Below are positions 26,586 to 35,697 of a DNA stretch of 64,000 nucleotides, piece after piece. Source of the DNA: Bacillus cereus. Its GTDB lineage: Bacteria; Bacillota; Bacilli; Bacillales; Bacillaceae_G. Position 1 is the first letter of the stretch; the number at the start of each line of letters is the position of its first letter. The stretch spans positions 22,413 to 86,412 of the forward strand of contig NZ_NUOT01000005.1 in the NCBI RefSeq assembly GCF_002584535.1, read 5' to 3'. The translations under genes were made by a program, and so were the position numbers. The notes beneath the pieces were generated by a model. That model was not told the origin of the DNA and searched no databases. It saw only the letters and a list, made by a program, of their open reading frames with translations.

Positions 26586-27779
26586 ATGAAAAAAAATATA
26601 TTATTTATAATGAATAATCTAAATTGTGGTGGGGCTGAAAAAGCCCTAATTTCTTTATTGGAAGTTATAGATTATTCTAAATACAAAGTAGATTTATTTT
26701 TATTTAAGCATGAAGGAATATTTATAAATAAGTTACCAAAAGAAGTCACTGTATTACCAGAACCGATAAAATATAAATATTTTGATATGCCCATAAAAAA
26801 GTCTTTTACAGAATTAATAAAAATAGGAGATTTTAAAACGATATTTTCTAGAGGGGTATTAGGTTATCTGGCTAAGACAGAAACAAATGGGGCTATAATT
26901 GAACAAAAAATATGGAAATATATGTCAAACTCGATAGGTAAAATCAATGAGGAATACGATGTAGCTATAGGATTCCAGGAAAAAAACCCTATATATTTCT
27001 GTGTAGACAAGGTAAAAGCAAAAAAAAAGATTGGATGGATACACACGGATTATAACAAATTAGGGATTGATTATAGCAAAGAAAAATTTTATTTTGGTAA
27101 ACTGGATCATATAGTGACTGTATCAGAAGAGCTAGTAAATATTTTAAAAGAGAATTTTCCTGAACATGAAAAAAAAATTGGGTGTATACATAATATAGTT
27201 TCTTCCAGAATGATAAGGAAAATGTCATTAGAGAAAGTTGATTTTAAAGAAGAGAACGATAGAAGTATATCATTAATTTCGGTAGGAAGATTGGCTAAAG
27301 AAAAGGGATTAGATATCTCTTTAGAAGCATTTAATATACTCATAAAAAAAGGGTACGACCTTACATGGTATTTGATTGGAGAAGGCAACGTAAGAGAAGA
27401 ACTTAAAAGAATTATAAAGGAAGAAAAACTGGAGAAAAGAGTAAAATTATTAGGTGTAAAAGAAAATCCATATCCATACATAAAACAAGCAGATATATAT
27501 ATGCAAACATCTAGATATGAAGGTAAATCTATTTCTATAGATGAGGCAAAAATACTGGCAAAGCCAATATTAATTACTAATTTTGAGACAGCTAATAATC
27601 ATATAAGAAATAATATCAATGGAGTAATTGCAGAGATGACCCCTATGTCAGTGGCAAATCATCTTGAGTTATTAATAAAAGAAGAAAAGTTAAGAAGTAA
27701 GTTTATCGATAATCTCAAGAAAGAAGAATTGGGGACAGAAGATGAAGTGGATCATTTGTATAACTTAATAAATGGTTAA
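26586..27779 (+). CDS. GT4 glycosyltransferase (paralogue 3 of 3, tandem copy)
   Basis: 397 residues. KKNILFIMNNLNCGGAEKALISLLEVIDYSKYKVDLFLFKHEGIFINKLPKEVTVLPEP, IGWIHTDYNKLGIDY, VSEELVNILKENFP, LISVGRLAKEKGLDISLEAFNILIKKGYDLTWYLIGEGNVREEL, YMQTSRYEGKSISIDEAKILAKPILITNFETANNHI. Aligned by eye it keeps nearly every landmark of the preceding gene, so both copies appear functional. Start ATG 26586 with GGGTGA at 26575-26580; the GTG at 26577 lies within that site. Only about 12 bases separate it from the preceding stop. Confidence 0.86.
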   Translation: MKKNILFIMNNLNCGGAEKALISLLEVIDYSKYKVDLFLFKHEGIFINKLPKEVTVLPEPIKYKYFDMPIKKSFTELIKIGDFKTIFSRGVLGYLAKTETNGAIIEQKIWKYMSNSIGKINEEYDVAIGFQEKNPIYFCVDKVKAKKKIGWIHTDYNKLGIDYSKEKFYFGKLDHIVTVSEELVNILKENFPEHEKKIGCIHNIVSSRMIRKMSLEKVDFKEENDRSISLISVGRLAKEKGLDISLEAFNILIKKGYDLTWYLIGEGNVREELKRIIKEEKLEKRVKLLGVKENPYPYIKQADIYMQTSRYEGKSISIDEAKILAKPILITNFETANNHIRNNINGVIAEMTPMSVANHLELLIKEEKLRSKFIDNLKKEELGTEDEVDHLYNLING

Positions 27780-27827
27780 ATATAGCATTTAAAAATAAGT
27801 TAAATAATACATCCATTGGAGGTCATT

Positions 27828-28387
27828 ATGTTAAGTCGGGTAAAAAAATCCTCAATGGTGAAATTAGGAATTGTATCCCTTGAAGATTTAACAATAGAAG
27901 CGTGTGTGCAAAGAGTTATGAAGATAGGGAAAAATTGTAGTGGATTAGCTGGAAGTACAATTGACTATGCTCATTGTTGGCTAATAGAAATAGGTGATAA
28001 TGTTACATTTGCCCCCAAGTATATCTCCTTGCACATGACGCCAGTACGAAACGATATTTAGATTATACAAAAATAGCGAAAATAAAAATAGAAGACAATG
28101 TATTTGTAAGAGCAAGGGCCTTAATTATGCCTGGGATTACAATAGGGAAAAATGCTATTGTGGCTGTGGGAAGTGTAGTAACAAAATCAGTTCCAGAAGG
28201 GTACATTGTTGGGGGAAATCCAGCGGAAATTATAGGGAAAACAAAAGATTATATCAATAGGCACAAATTAAATCTAGAGACAGCACATCGTTATGATAAA
28301 AGCTGGACAATAGGTGAGAATATCACGCTAGATATGTGTACCAAAATGTCAGAAGCATTAGGTAGTACTGTTGGATATGTTAAATAA
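27828..28387 (+). pseudogene. Frameshifted hexapeptide-repeat acetyltransferase
   Basis: The gene starts at ATG 27828 with TTGGAGGTC in front and reads VKLGIVSLEDLTIEACVQRVMKIGKNCSGLAGSTIDYAHCWLIEIGDNVTFAPKY before leaving frame near 28016-28030. In the shifted frame the sequence continues ILAHDAST-like (LAHDASTKRYLDYTKIAKIKIEDNVFVRARALIMPGITIGKNAIVAVGSVVTKSVPEGYIVGGNPAEIIGK), the classic end of a sugar O-acetyltransferase. A net one-base loss (or two-base gain) explains the break. It lies in the variable part of the operon, so the strain may have lost one O-acetyl substitution. A sequencing error in the short AT-rich stretch cannot be excluded. Confidence 0.85.
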
Positions 28388-28426
28388 GTATTTAAATTAT
28401 TTTTACATTGAAAGGGCAATATAAAG

Positions 28427-29608
28427 ATGATATTTCAAATTTTGAGTTGCATTGTAGTTTTTATTATTCTAATGATTATTACCATAGATGTAGTACCTGT
28501 AATAAAAGATTGGGTACTGAGAATTCATATGGGGAGATATGAGGATAAATCCATATGGAATAACACTATAACGAAAAAAGGGTCTAAGTGGTTACTAAAC
28601 ACACCAAAAATAAAAGTAACAGACAATACAAGATTAGTTGTATTAGATATGCTGAAAGGAAATTATACGAAAAGTACGATACAACATTGGCAAGAAGCAT
28701 CATTAGTATTAGGTTTATCTGAGTATTTAAGACATAATGATGATAAGGAAATGAAATATGAGATTGAAAAATTTTTGAATTCAAAATTTGATAGTAGTGG
28801 TCAATGGCTAGAAAAACCTAAGCATATAGATGGAGCTATACTCGCTTACGCTATTATGAAGTTGGATCATATCGACATAAACAAATATAAAAAGGCATTA
28901 GATTATACATGGGAAATGATTAAAGATCATATAGGTGAAGACGGCACAGTAGAATATAGGAAGTTTATGAAGAGCTACAGATATGTAGATACTATAGGAT
29001 TTATATGCCCCTTTTTAGTTTGTTATGGTACTAGATATAACGAGGAAGAATGTATAGATTTAGCAGTGAAACAAATTAGGGAGTATGAAAAGTACGGAAT
29101 GTTACATAAACATTCGCTACCATGTCATGTCTACAAGATAGAGAATAAAGTCCCTCTTGGATTATATGGATGGGGAAGAGGTCTTGGTTGGTTTGCTATT
29201 GGTCTTATAGATGCTTGGAATGAATTGCCCCAAGATAGTAAATATAAATTATCACTTGAGGAGAGTGTTAAAAGGTTTGCGAAAACTGCAATGAGTTTTC
29301 AACAAGATAATGGAAGTTGGAATTGGACTGTAACTAGAAATGAGAGTAGGCCTGATTCTTCTGCTACAGCTACACTTGGATGGTTTATGTTAAATGCTTC
29401 AAAGATAGATGAAATTTCAAGTGAATGCATGGATAGTGTAGAGAGAGCTATGCATTATTTAATGCAAGTTACAAGAAAAGATGGAGCAGTTGAATTTTCC
29501 CAAGGAGATACAAAGGATATAGGAGTATATTCTACATTGTTTAATATTCTGCCTTTTACCCAAGGATTTTGTATGAGGAGCATTAATTTATATTTAAATA
29601 AAAATTAA
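28427..29608 (+). CDS. Membrane-anchored GH88/GH105-type glycoside hydrolase
   Basis: 393 residues. An N-terminal hydrophobic helix (about 2-23, FQILSCIVVFIILMIITIDVVP) anchors or exports the protein. The rest has the (alpha/alpha)6 pattern of unsaturated uronyl hydrolases: WLEKPKHIDGAILAYAIMK, YRYVDTIGFICPFLVCYG (candidate catalytic Asp about 187), LPCHVYKIENKVPLGLYGWGRGLGWFAIGLIDAW, and SWNWTVTRNESRPDSSATATLGWFML. Such enzymes remove the 4,5-unsaturated uronic acid left by polysaccharide lyases. Its place within the eps operon suggests trimming or turnover of the polymer. Which of the two families it belongs to, and whether the Asp is truly catalytic, needs a profile comparison. Confidence 0.72.
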   Translation: MIFQILSCIVVFIILMIITIDVVPVIKDWVLRIHMGRYEDKSIWNNTITKKGSKWLLNTPKIKVTDNTRLVVLDMLKGNYTKSTIQHWQEASLVLGLSEYLRHNDDKEMKYEIEKFLNSKFDSSGQWLEKPKHIDGAILAYAIMKLDHIDINKYKKALDYTWEMIKDHIGEDGTVEYRKFMKSYRYVDTIGFICPFLVCYGTRYNEEECIDLAVKQIREYEKYGMLHKHSLPCHVYKIENKVPLGLYGWGRGLGWFAIGLIDAWNELPQDSKYKLSLEESVKRFAKTAMSFQQDNGSWNWTVTRNESRPDSSATATLGWFMLNASKIDEISSECMDSVERAMHYLMQVTRKDGAVEFSQGDTKDIGVYSTLFNILPFTQGFCMRSINLYLNKN

Positions 29609-29702
29609 GTATAAATAATGTATAAGATAGGTTTTTATAAATTAGATGGATATGTTAGGAAGTTAATAATTTTGGTTGAATGAAGTAAGACATGATTTCC
29701 CG

Positions 29703-29733
29703 CCAGTAGAGTAAAATCTGTGGTGCTTTTTTT
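29703..29733 (+). terminator. Weak terminator-like hairpin after the hydrolase gene
   Basis: CCAGTAGA and TCTGTGG can pair imperfectly around GTAAAA, and are followed by CTTTTTTT (29726-29733). It lies in the 203-base gap between the hydrolase and the next glycosyltransferase, where no gene is seen. The stem is short, so it may only partly stop transcription. Confidence 0.35.
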
Positions 29734-29811
29734 ATGGGAAAATGAAATAAAAAGGTGAAAGTAATAGATTATATGAGAAGTAAGCAAGGTTCATACAAAG
29801 GATGATTATAA

Positions 29812-30693
29812 ATGAGAATAACAGTATTCACCCCAACGTATAACAGAGGATATATTATAGAGAAATTATACAGATCATTACAGGAGCAAACGTATAGAAA
29901 TTTTGAATGGTTAGTCATTGATGATGGATCAAGTGATAATACAGAGGAATTATTTAAAGTGTGGAAATTAGAAGAAAATTCATTTTCCATACGATACTAT
30001 AAAGTTGAAAATGGAGGAAAACATAGAGCAATTAACAAGGGTGTTGATTTGGCTGAAGGAGAAATGTTTTTTATCGTAGATTCCGATGATCATGTTACGG
30101 AGGATGCATTAGAAAGTATAGTAGAATGGGAAAATAGTTTGGAGGATAAAAAATTATTTTGTGGTGTTTCTGGTAATAGGGGAGGGAGCAGTAAGGATTT
30201 TTTAGGAACAACGTTTAAAGGTGAATATGTTGATGCAACTTCACTTGAACGGAATAAATACAATATAACAGGAGATAAAGCTGAAGCCTTTTATACCGAT
30301 ATACTAAGGAAATACAAGTTTCATGAGTTTGAAGGGGAAAAATTTATGACAGAGGCTACGGTATGGAATCGGATGGCTTATGAAGGTTATAAAATAAGAT
30401 GGTTTAATAAGACAATATATATATGTAATTATTTAGAAGATGGTTTAACAAAAAATATGAGGGATATATTTGCTAAAAGTCCGAAAGGTACCGCATATTA
30501 CATAAATCAGCAAATTGAATTTTATAAGTGTGGCCTGAAAGGGAAATTATCCTATTATAATTTATATTATGATTTTGTTAAGTCTAATTTAAATGTAAAG
30601 AAAGCTGCAGAGCATTTGGGGATTCATTCGTTTACTTTAATATCAGCTATCTTGTTGGCTACATGTAAAAAATCTATATCAAGAAGGTTTTAA
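29812..30693 (+). CDS. GT2 family glycosyltransferase
   Basis: 293 residues. MRITVFTPTYNRGYIIEKLYRSLQEQTYRNFEWLVIDDGSSDNTEELFKVW, ENGGKHRAINKGVDLAEGEMFFIVDSDDHVTEDAL (DSDD metal site), then GVSGNRGGSSKDFLGTTFKGEYVDATSLERNKYNITGDKAEAFYTDILRKYKFHEFEGEKFMTEATVWNRM. It is a single GT-A domain with a short helical tail and is related to the protein at 18070 (both have the HxAxN element and a YLEDG motif). The next gene follows after one base, so flippase and transferase are probably translated together. Confidence 0.84.
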   Translation: MRITVFTPTYNRGYIIEKLYRSLQEQTYRNFEWLVIDDGSSDNTEELFKVWKLEENSFSIRYYKVENGGKHRAINKGVDLAEGEMFFIVDSDDHVTEDALESIVEWENSLEDKKLFCGVSGNRGGSSKDFLGTTFKGEYVDATSLERNKYNITGDKAEAFYTDILRKYKFHEFEGEKFMTEATVWNRMAYEGYKIRWFNKTIYICNYLEDGLTKNMRDIFAKSPKGTAYYINQQIEFYKCGLKGKLSYYNLYYDFVKSNLNVKKAAEHLGIHSFTLISAILLATCKKSISRRF

Positions 30694-30694
30694 T

Positions 30695-32242
30695 ATGAGA
30701 GTAAAAAATTCCCTAATTAATATATCTGCTGGAATCGGAAATCAAATCATTGTCACATCTTTAAGCTTTATTTCAAGAACCGTATTTATCAATAATCTGG
30801 GCATTGAATATCTAGGTATAAATGGATTTCTTACTAATATACTTTCTATGCTTTCGTTAGCGGAGGCAGGAATAGGTGCTAGTATAATGTACAGTCTTTA
30901 TAAGCCGGTCGCAGAAAATGATCAAGAAAAAATCAACATACTTATGAGATTGTATCGGAAAGCATATATGGTAATTGCCTTGATTGTCTTGTTACTCGGT
31001 TTGTCCTTAATGCCGTTTCTTGGATACTTTATTAAAGATTCGAATGTTGAAAATATTCATTGGATTTACCTTATATTTTTATTCAATACAGTTGCTCCTT
31101 ATCTGTACATGCATAAGAATTCGTTTTTAAGTGTTTCTCAGAAGGGCTATATTGTAACAGGAATATATTCCATATCTTCAATTGTATCTGCTTGTCTCAA
31201 AATTGGAATACTTCACTTTACAAAAAATTATATTTTATATTTAGTTATCGACAGTATGATAACAGTTACTACTAGCATTGCTTTGGCAATCATAGTCAAC
31301 AGGATGTACCCGTTTTTAAAAGATAAAGTTTCGGGTGTATTAGATGCTGAAACTAAAGATAAAATTGTTAAGAATGTGAAAGCAATTGTGTTGCAAAACA
31401 TAGGAAATTACTTAGTATTAGGTACCGATAACATTATCATATCTTCATTTATTAGTGTAGCAGCAGTTGGACTGTATTCTAACTACAGTATGTTAATAGA
31501 CATTTGTAGGAATTTTACTTATCAAATTTTTAATAATACATACCATAGTGTAGGGAATTTAGTAGCAAAAGAAAGTATAGAGAAGGTTTATAGTGTGTAT
31601 AAGGTCTATATGCTTTTGAATTTTTGGTTATACTCATTCTTCTCTATATTATTATGTATTATAATGGAGCCCTTTATCACTTTATGGATTGGATCAGAGT
31701 ATCTTATGAGTAAAAGTGTGTTGTTTGTATTAGTAATTATTTTTTATGAAAGAGGCATGAGGAACTCCATAACAACTGTGAAAACTACAGCGGGTGTTTT
31801 TCATGAGGATAGATATGCACCTTTGTTTCAAGCTGCTGTCAACCTAGCTTTTTCTATCGTACTAGTTAAATATCTGGGGATAATGGGTGTATTTCTTGGT
31901 ACCCTTGTAAGTGTGATTACTGTTCCTTTCTGGCTTACCCCTTATTTAGTATACAAAAATGTATTTAATAGGCCTGTAATGGATTATTTCTTAAAATACG
32001 CCTACTACGCAGCAATAGGTATAGGAACGTATTTTATTACAAGTTTTGCGAGCAATTTCACGTTATCAAGCAATTTCTTGGAGTTATTGTTAAAGGGAAT
32101 CATATGTATCATAGTTCCTAATGTGATTTATATATTGATTTTTCATAAAACAACGGAATTTAAATATTTATTTGGGATTATTAGAGGGATTTCACAAAAG
32201 TTATTAAAAAAATTTAAGTTAAATAAGGGGATTCCCTCCTAA
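30695..32242 (+). CDS. Oligosaccharide flippase, Wzx/MATE-like
   Basis: 515 residues with 12-14 predicted membrane helices. The N-terminal SLINISAGIGNQIIVTSLSFISRTVFINNLGIEYLGINGFLTNILSMLSLAEAGIGASIMYSLYKPVAENDQEKINILMRLYRKAY is typical of the polysaccharide_synt/Wzx family. It would move the finished lipid-linked repeat unit across the membrane to the EpsG-like polymerase, giving a Wzx/Wzy-type assembly route with EpsA as chain-length regulator. ATG 30695 is one base after the previous stop, with AGAAGG upstream. The 162-base gap after it contains no gene or clear terminator. Confidence 0.88.
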   Translation: MRVKNSLINISAGIGNQIIVTSLSFISRTVFINNLGIEYLGINGFLTNILSMLSLAEAGIGASIMYSLYKPVAENDQEKINILMRLYRKAYMVIALIVLLLGLSLMPFLGYFIKDSNVENIHWIYLIFLFNTVAPYLYMHKNSFLSVSQKGYIVTGIYSISSIVSACLKIGILHFTKNYILYLVIDSMITVTTSIALAIIVNRMYPFLKDKVSGVLDAETKDKIVKNVKAIVLQNIGNYLVLGTDNIIISSFISVAAVGLYSNYSMLIDICRNFTYQIFNNTYHSVGNLVAKESIEKVYSVYKVYMLLNFWLYSFFSILLCIIMEPFITLWIGSEYLMSKSVLFVLVIIFYERGMRNSITTVKTTAGVFHEDRYAPLFQAAVNLAFSIVLVKYLGIMGVFLGTLVSVITVPFWLTPYLVYKNVFNRPVMDYFLKYAYYAAIGIGTYFITSFASNFTLSSNFLELLLKGIICIIVPNVIYILIFHKTTEFKYLFGIIRGISQKLLKKFKLNKGIPS

Positions 32243-32404
32243 TTCGAATCAAAGTGTTATTATATGCTATTAACACGTGTTTTAAGGGGAAAATTCAAGA
32301 GCTATAAGCTATGGAATGAAAGGATCCTTTTTATTGTTAGAGTTCATATACCCAATCTATTTAAGCTATAGAAGCATAATATATAGAAAAAAGGAAGTGG
32401 GAAT

Positions 32405-34825
32405 ATGGACGTAAACTTAAATGCGAATCTTGGGGACCTTAATGATGTAGATGTAACAACAGCATCTCCTACTCATGGTGATGTATTAACTTATGATGGC
32501 CCAAAAGCACACTGGTCTCCAAAAAAGGTACCAGTTTCAAATGCAGAGGACGTTTCAAATTCATATATATTAGAATTGGTAAGATGGAATATTAAAAACG
32601 ATGGTACCAATTCTGTTGCCACTACAAAGGGGATAAATGATGCTTTGGTTTGGGCTAAGTCCCAAGGATACAATCATGTTATACTACCGAGCGGCATATA
32701 TAAGTTGAAAATTGACAATACATCATTCTCGTGTATTGCCATACCAAGCGGTTTACATTTTGAAATGTCGGGAGAGTGTGTCTTACAACTGGAAACTAAT
32801 TCGTCACCCTGGTATCGAGTATTTGATATTAAGGGAGTTAAAAATGTGAAAATTTCTGGTGGGAAAATAGTCGGAGATAAAAAAACACATATTTACGAAA
32901 TAGGTGTGAAATTTGTAAGAGGAGGAGTGAATACTGACGGTTCATTGAATAATAATCCCAATTTTATCCGTAGTGAAATAGTGGACAGATATGAGAATCC
33001 TGGGCTCCTTAAAGCTTTTAGGCTATGGTCTATCTCTGGAATAAACACCACAGCATACAGTTTTTATCAATATAAAGATACTGTTGCAATTGGCACGCTA
33101 GTCGGTTCTAGAACAAACGGTCAATTTGCTCCTGCATCTTCGACTGGGAGAGGTTGGTTCGCTCCAATAGAAGATGCTAATAAAATGATTTTTGTTATTG
33201 ATATTACGTCTTCACCTTTAAGCGATGCCCAAATTGCAAAAATAAATGCAAAAGTGGACAGCCAGAATTACACTCATGAGTGGGGACAAGGAATAGAAAT
33301 AAGGGGCTCAAACTTTGTGGAGATAGATTGTGTAGAAATAAGCAATTGTACAGGGGATGCCATTTCAACAGGCTGGTTAGAATATAAGATTAATCCAGCT
33401 GATTATACACAGGAACAGATGGGTTCGCATATTTACATTCATAACTGTGATATTCATAACTGCAGAAGGCAAGGGATTACTCTCGGTGGTTCAAATGACA
33501 CTTATATTTTTGAAAATAAAATTTATTCAATTGGTAAAGCTGATGACGGCATTACAACCGATGGCGTTGCCCCGATGTTCGGAATAGATATCGAATCCAT
33601 GTGGTCTGAAAGTAACATACCGACATGGCGACCTGAACTGAATCAATCGGGGTTTGAATTGAATACTAGAATTTATATTTATAATAACTATATTTCTAAT
33701 AATGCTCGTGGACATTTTGTAAATGCAGACGGCATTCATATAGTTTTGGAAAATAATATATTTGAAGGATATAACATAGGGGGAATTAGTTCTTATCAGA
33801 ATAACTGGTATGTCAAATACATTCACAACACTTTCATTGGATGTGAACTCGTTGTGAAAGGGGATAATTTTGTCAATGGAGCTATATGTAATAACGGTAA
33901 TATCAAACTGCAGGATATCCGAGGAGCCGTCATTCAAAATTGCCAGATAAAAAATGGTTTATTTTACGGTTCAAGCATCTATGGATATTTTGGCAGCCCT
34001 ACTGTAAATGTCGCCAATGGAATGTTTTCCTATAGTACTCCACATGGAATGGGGAATGGTGCGAAAATATGTTTTGAACAATGGGTTGGCAAAGTGCCTA
34101 CTGGAATTAGTGTGGATAAACTCTACTATACGATTAACGTAACGGCAACAAGTTTTCGAGTATCTGAAACATTGAATGGGCCACCAGTGGTGATAACTGA
34201 CGCTGGAAAAGTCGGATTTAATATAAGCAGGTATGATTATGGCAGATGCTATATTTCGGACATCACAGTTGAAAGAGAGTGGCGAAGTGATAATGCGGTA
34301 ACACAAAACTTTTCAGTGCTTTTGACAGGTGGAGTCATTAAGAATATTACCGTCAAGAATTATGATGTTAATATTAAGCCACCTGCTAATTATGGTGGTC
34401 GCCCTATTGCTATAGAAGGTCTCATTTTAATAGAAGGGGCCGCAGATTTGGAATGTTGTAACCTTAGTAACGGTAAATTTATAAGAGCAAAAACAAGCAG
34501 AATAGGTGGGGATATATCTTTTGGTTCCAATAATGCCCAATATACGCGAAAAATTAATGCGGATAATTGTTTGTTTCAAAATGTTGGTATAAACTTCGAA
34601 GGGAATATTGTTCATAGTTGTAACACATTTCTAAATTCTGTTATTAGGAAGACTGATAATCCTGCTGTTTCTATCATTACGCACAGCTATTTAGAAGACA
34701 CTCTTCTTAGTTTACATTGGTTAACTAGGGAAAAGGCGATGACTGTAGTCAAATGTGTATTCAATAATGTATCTAGTGATATAAGCACGGCCACTAGATT
34801 GATAGATAATACTATCATCAACTGA
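32405..34825 (+). CDS. Parallel beta-helix protein, polysaccharide-lyase or tailspike-like
   Basis: 806 residues without a recognisable signal peptide or membrane helix. Residues 1-45 (LGDLNDVDVTTASPTHGDVLTYDGPKAHWSP) look like the small repeat that starts many phage tail-fibre and tailspike proteins. Residues about 60-100 (VRWNIKNDGTNSVATTKGINDALVWAKSQGYNHVILPSGIYKLK) match the opening of the pectate-lyase-3 superfamily, and the rest shows beta-helix rungs rich in Asn and Gly (IYIHNCDIHNCRRQGITLGGSNDTYIFENKIY, IYIYNNYISNNARGHFVNADGIHIVLENNIF). It probably binds or cuts a polysaccharide, perhaps the EPS itself. No catalytic residues can be named. ATG 32405 follows AAGGAAGTGGG. Confidence 0.7.
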   Translation: MDVNLNANLGDLNDVDVTTASPTHGDVLTYDGPKAHWSPKKVPVSNAEDVSNSYILELVRWNIKNDGTNSVATTKGINDALVWAKSQGYNHVILPSGIYKLKIDNTSFSCIAIPSGLHFEMSGECVLQLETNSSPWYRVFDIKGVKNVKISGGKIVGDKKTHIYEIGVKFVRGGVNTDGSLNNNPNFIRSEIVDRYENPGLLKAFRLWSISGINTTAYSFYQYKDTVAIGTLVGSRTNGQFAPASSTGRGWFAPIEDANKMIFVIDITSSPLSDAQIAKINAKVDSQNYTHEWGQGIEIRGSNFVEIDCVEISNCTGDAISTGWLEYKINPADYTQEQMGSHIYIHNCDIHNCRRQGITLGGSNDTYIFENKIYSIGKADDGITTDGVAPMFGIDIESMWSESNIPTWRPELNQSGFELNTRIYIYNNYISNNARGHFVNADGIHIVLENNIFEGYNIGGISSYQNNWYVKYIHNTFIGCELVVKGDNFVNGAICNNGNIKLQDIRGAVIQNCQIKNGLFYGSSIYGYFGSPTVNVANGMFSYSTPHGMGNGAKICFEQWVGKVPTGISVDKLYYTINVTATSFRVSETLNGPPVVITDAGKVGFNISRYDYGRCYISDITVEREWRSDNAVTQNFSVLLTGGVIKNITVKNYDVNIKPPANYGGRPIAIEGLILIEGAADLECCNLSNGKFIRAKTSRIGGDISFGSNNAQYTRKINADNCLFQNVGINFEGNIVHSCNTFLNSVIRKTDNPAVSIITHSYLEDTLLSLHWLTREKAMTVVKCVFNNVSSDISTATRLIDNTIIN

Positions 34826-34843
34826 ATATGGAAAGAAAAAAAC

Positions 34844-34877
34844 CGCTATATTTGTATAAAAATATAGCGATTTTATT
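34844..34877 (+). terminator. Terminator after the beta-helix gene
   Basis: CGCTATATTT (34844-34853) pairs with AAATATAGCG (34860-34869), followed by ATTTTATT. If it works, epsL-N depend on readthrough (compare the EAR RNA upstream) or on another promoter. The stretch 34878-35087 shows no gene; GGAG near 35073 serves epsL. Confidence 0.7.
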
Positions 34878-35087
34878 ATTGAGTTTAGGCGTCTGATCTT
34901 CAGGGAACGGGGAAATGTATTTATAACATACTGAATGAAGTTCATAGCAGAATGTAAGTTGCGAATTGATTTCATTTTATACAAGAGTATGGTTGAATTA
35001 GAAGAATCCCCTAAAGGTAGTTGGAAGGTTATAGCCTCGTTCTGTAGGAAGCGCCTCAAAAAATTTTCGATAGGAGTATAATTACTT

Positions 35088-35684
35088 ATGAAAAGGCTTT
35101 TTGATTTATTCGTTTCTTTGTCATTATCGATGTTGTTTTCATTTCTTATTATAATAGTAGCAGTTTTAGTTAGAGTTAAGCTAGGTTCCCCTATCCTATT
35201 TAAGCAACAACGTCCAGGATTACATGGTAAGCCTTTTTTTCTGTATAAGTTTAGAACTATGACTGATGAGACAGATAGCGAGGGGAATATGCTGCCTGAT
35301 AATGTAAGACTTACTAAGTTCGGTAAATTTCTTAGAAAATATAGTTTGGATGAGTTGCCACAGTTAGTTAATGTTATAAAAGGGGATTTAAGTTTGGTGG
35401 GTCCTAGACCATTATTGATGGAATATTTGGAGCTATATACAGAAGAACAGGCTAGGCGGCACAATGTAAGACCAGGAATTACAGGGTGGGCTCAAGTGAA
35501 TGGAAGAAACGCAATTTCATGGGAAGAAAAATTCGATTTTGATGTGTGGTATGTGAAAAATCGTACTTTTTTTCTTGATATGAAAATTTTGTTATTGACG
35601 GTGAAGAAGGTATCTAAATCGGAAGGCATTAACCAAGTTGGGCATGTAACTATTGAGAAATTTACTGGTACTAAGGACTTTTGA
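35088..35684 (+). CDS. epsL: Initiating sugar-phosphate transferase, EpsL-like
   Basis: 198 residues. One N-terminal membrane helix (about 8-31), then the bacterial sugar-transferase core: LGSPILFKQQRPGLHGKPFFLYKFRTMTDETDSEGNMLPDNVRLTKFGKFLRKYSLDELPQLVNVIKGDLSLVGPRPLLMEYLELYTEEQARRHNVRPGITGWAQVNGRNAISWEEKFDFDVWYVKN. The match to B. subtilis EpsL runs over the whole length. It transfers a sugar 1-phosphate (for EpsL, probably a diacetamido-trideoxy sugar made by EpsC, EpsN and EpsM) to undecaprenyl phosphate, starting each repeat unit. It is 13 bases before epsM. Confidence 0.92.
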   Translation: MKRLFDLFVSLSLSMLFSFLIIIVAVLVRVKLGSPILFKQQRPGLHGKPFFLYKFRTMTDETDSEGNMLPDNVRLTKFGKFLRKYSLDELPQLVNVIKGDLSLVGPRPLLMEYLELYTEEQARRHNVRPGITGWAQVNGRNAISWEEKFDFDVWYVKNRTFFLDMKILLLTVKKVSKSEGINQVGHVTIEKFTGTKDF

Positions 35685-35697
35685 GGAGGTGAAATGA

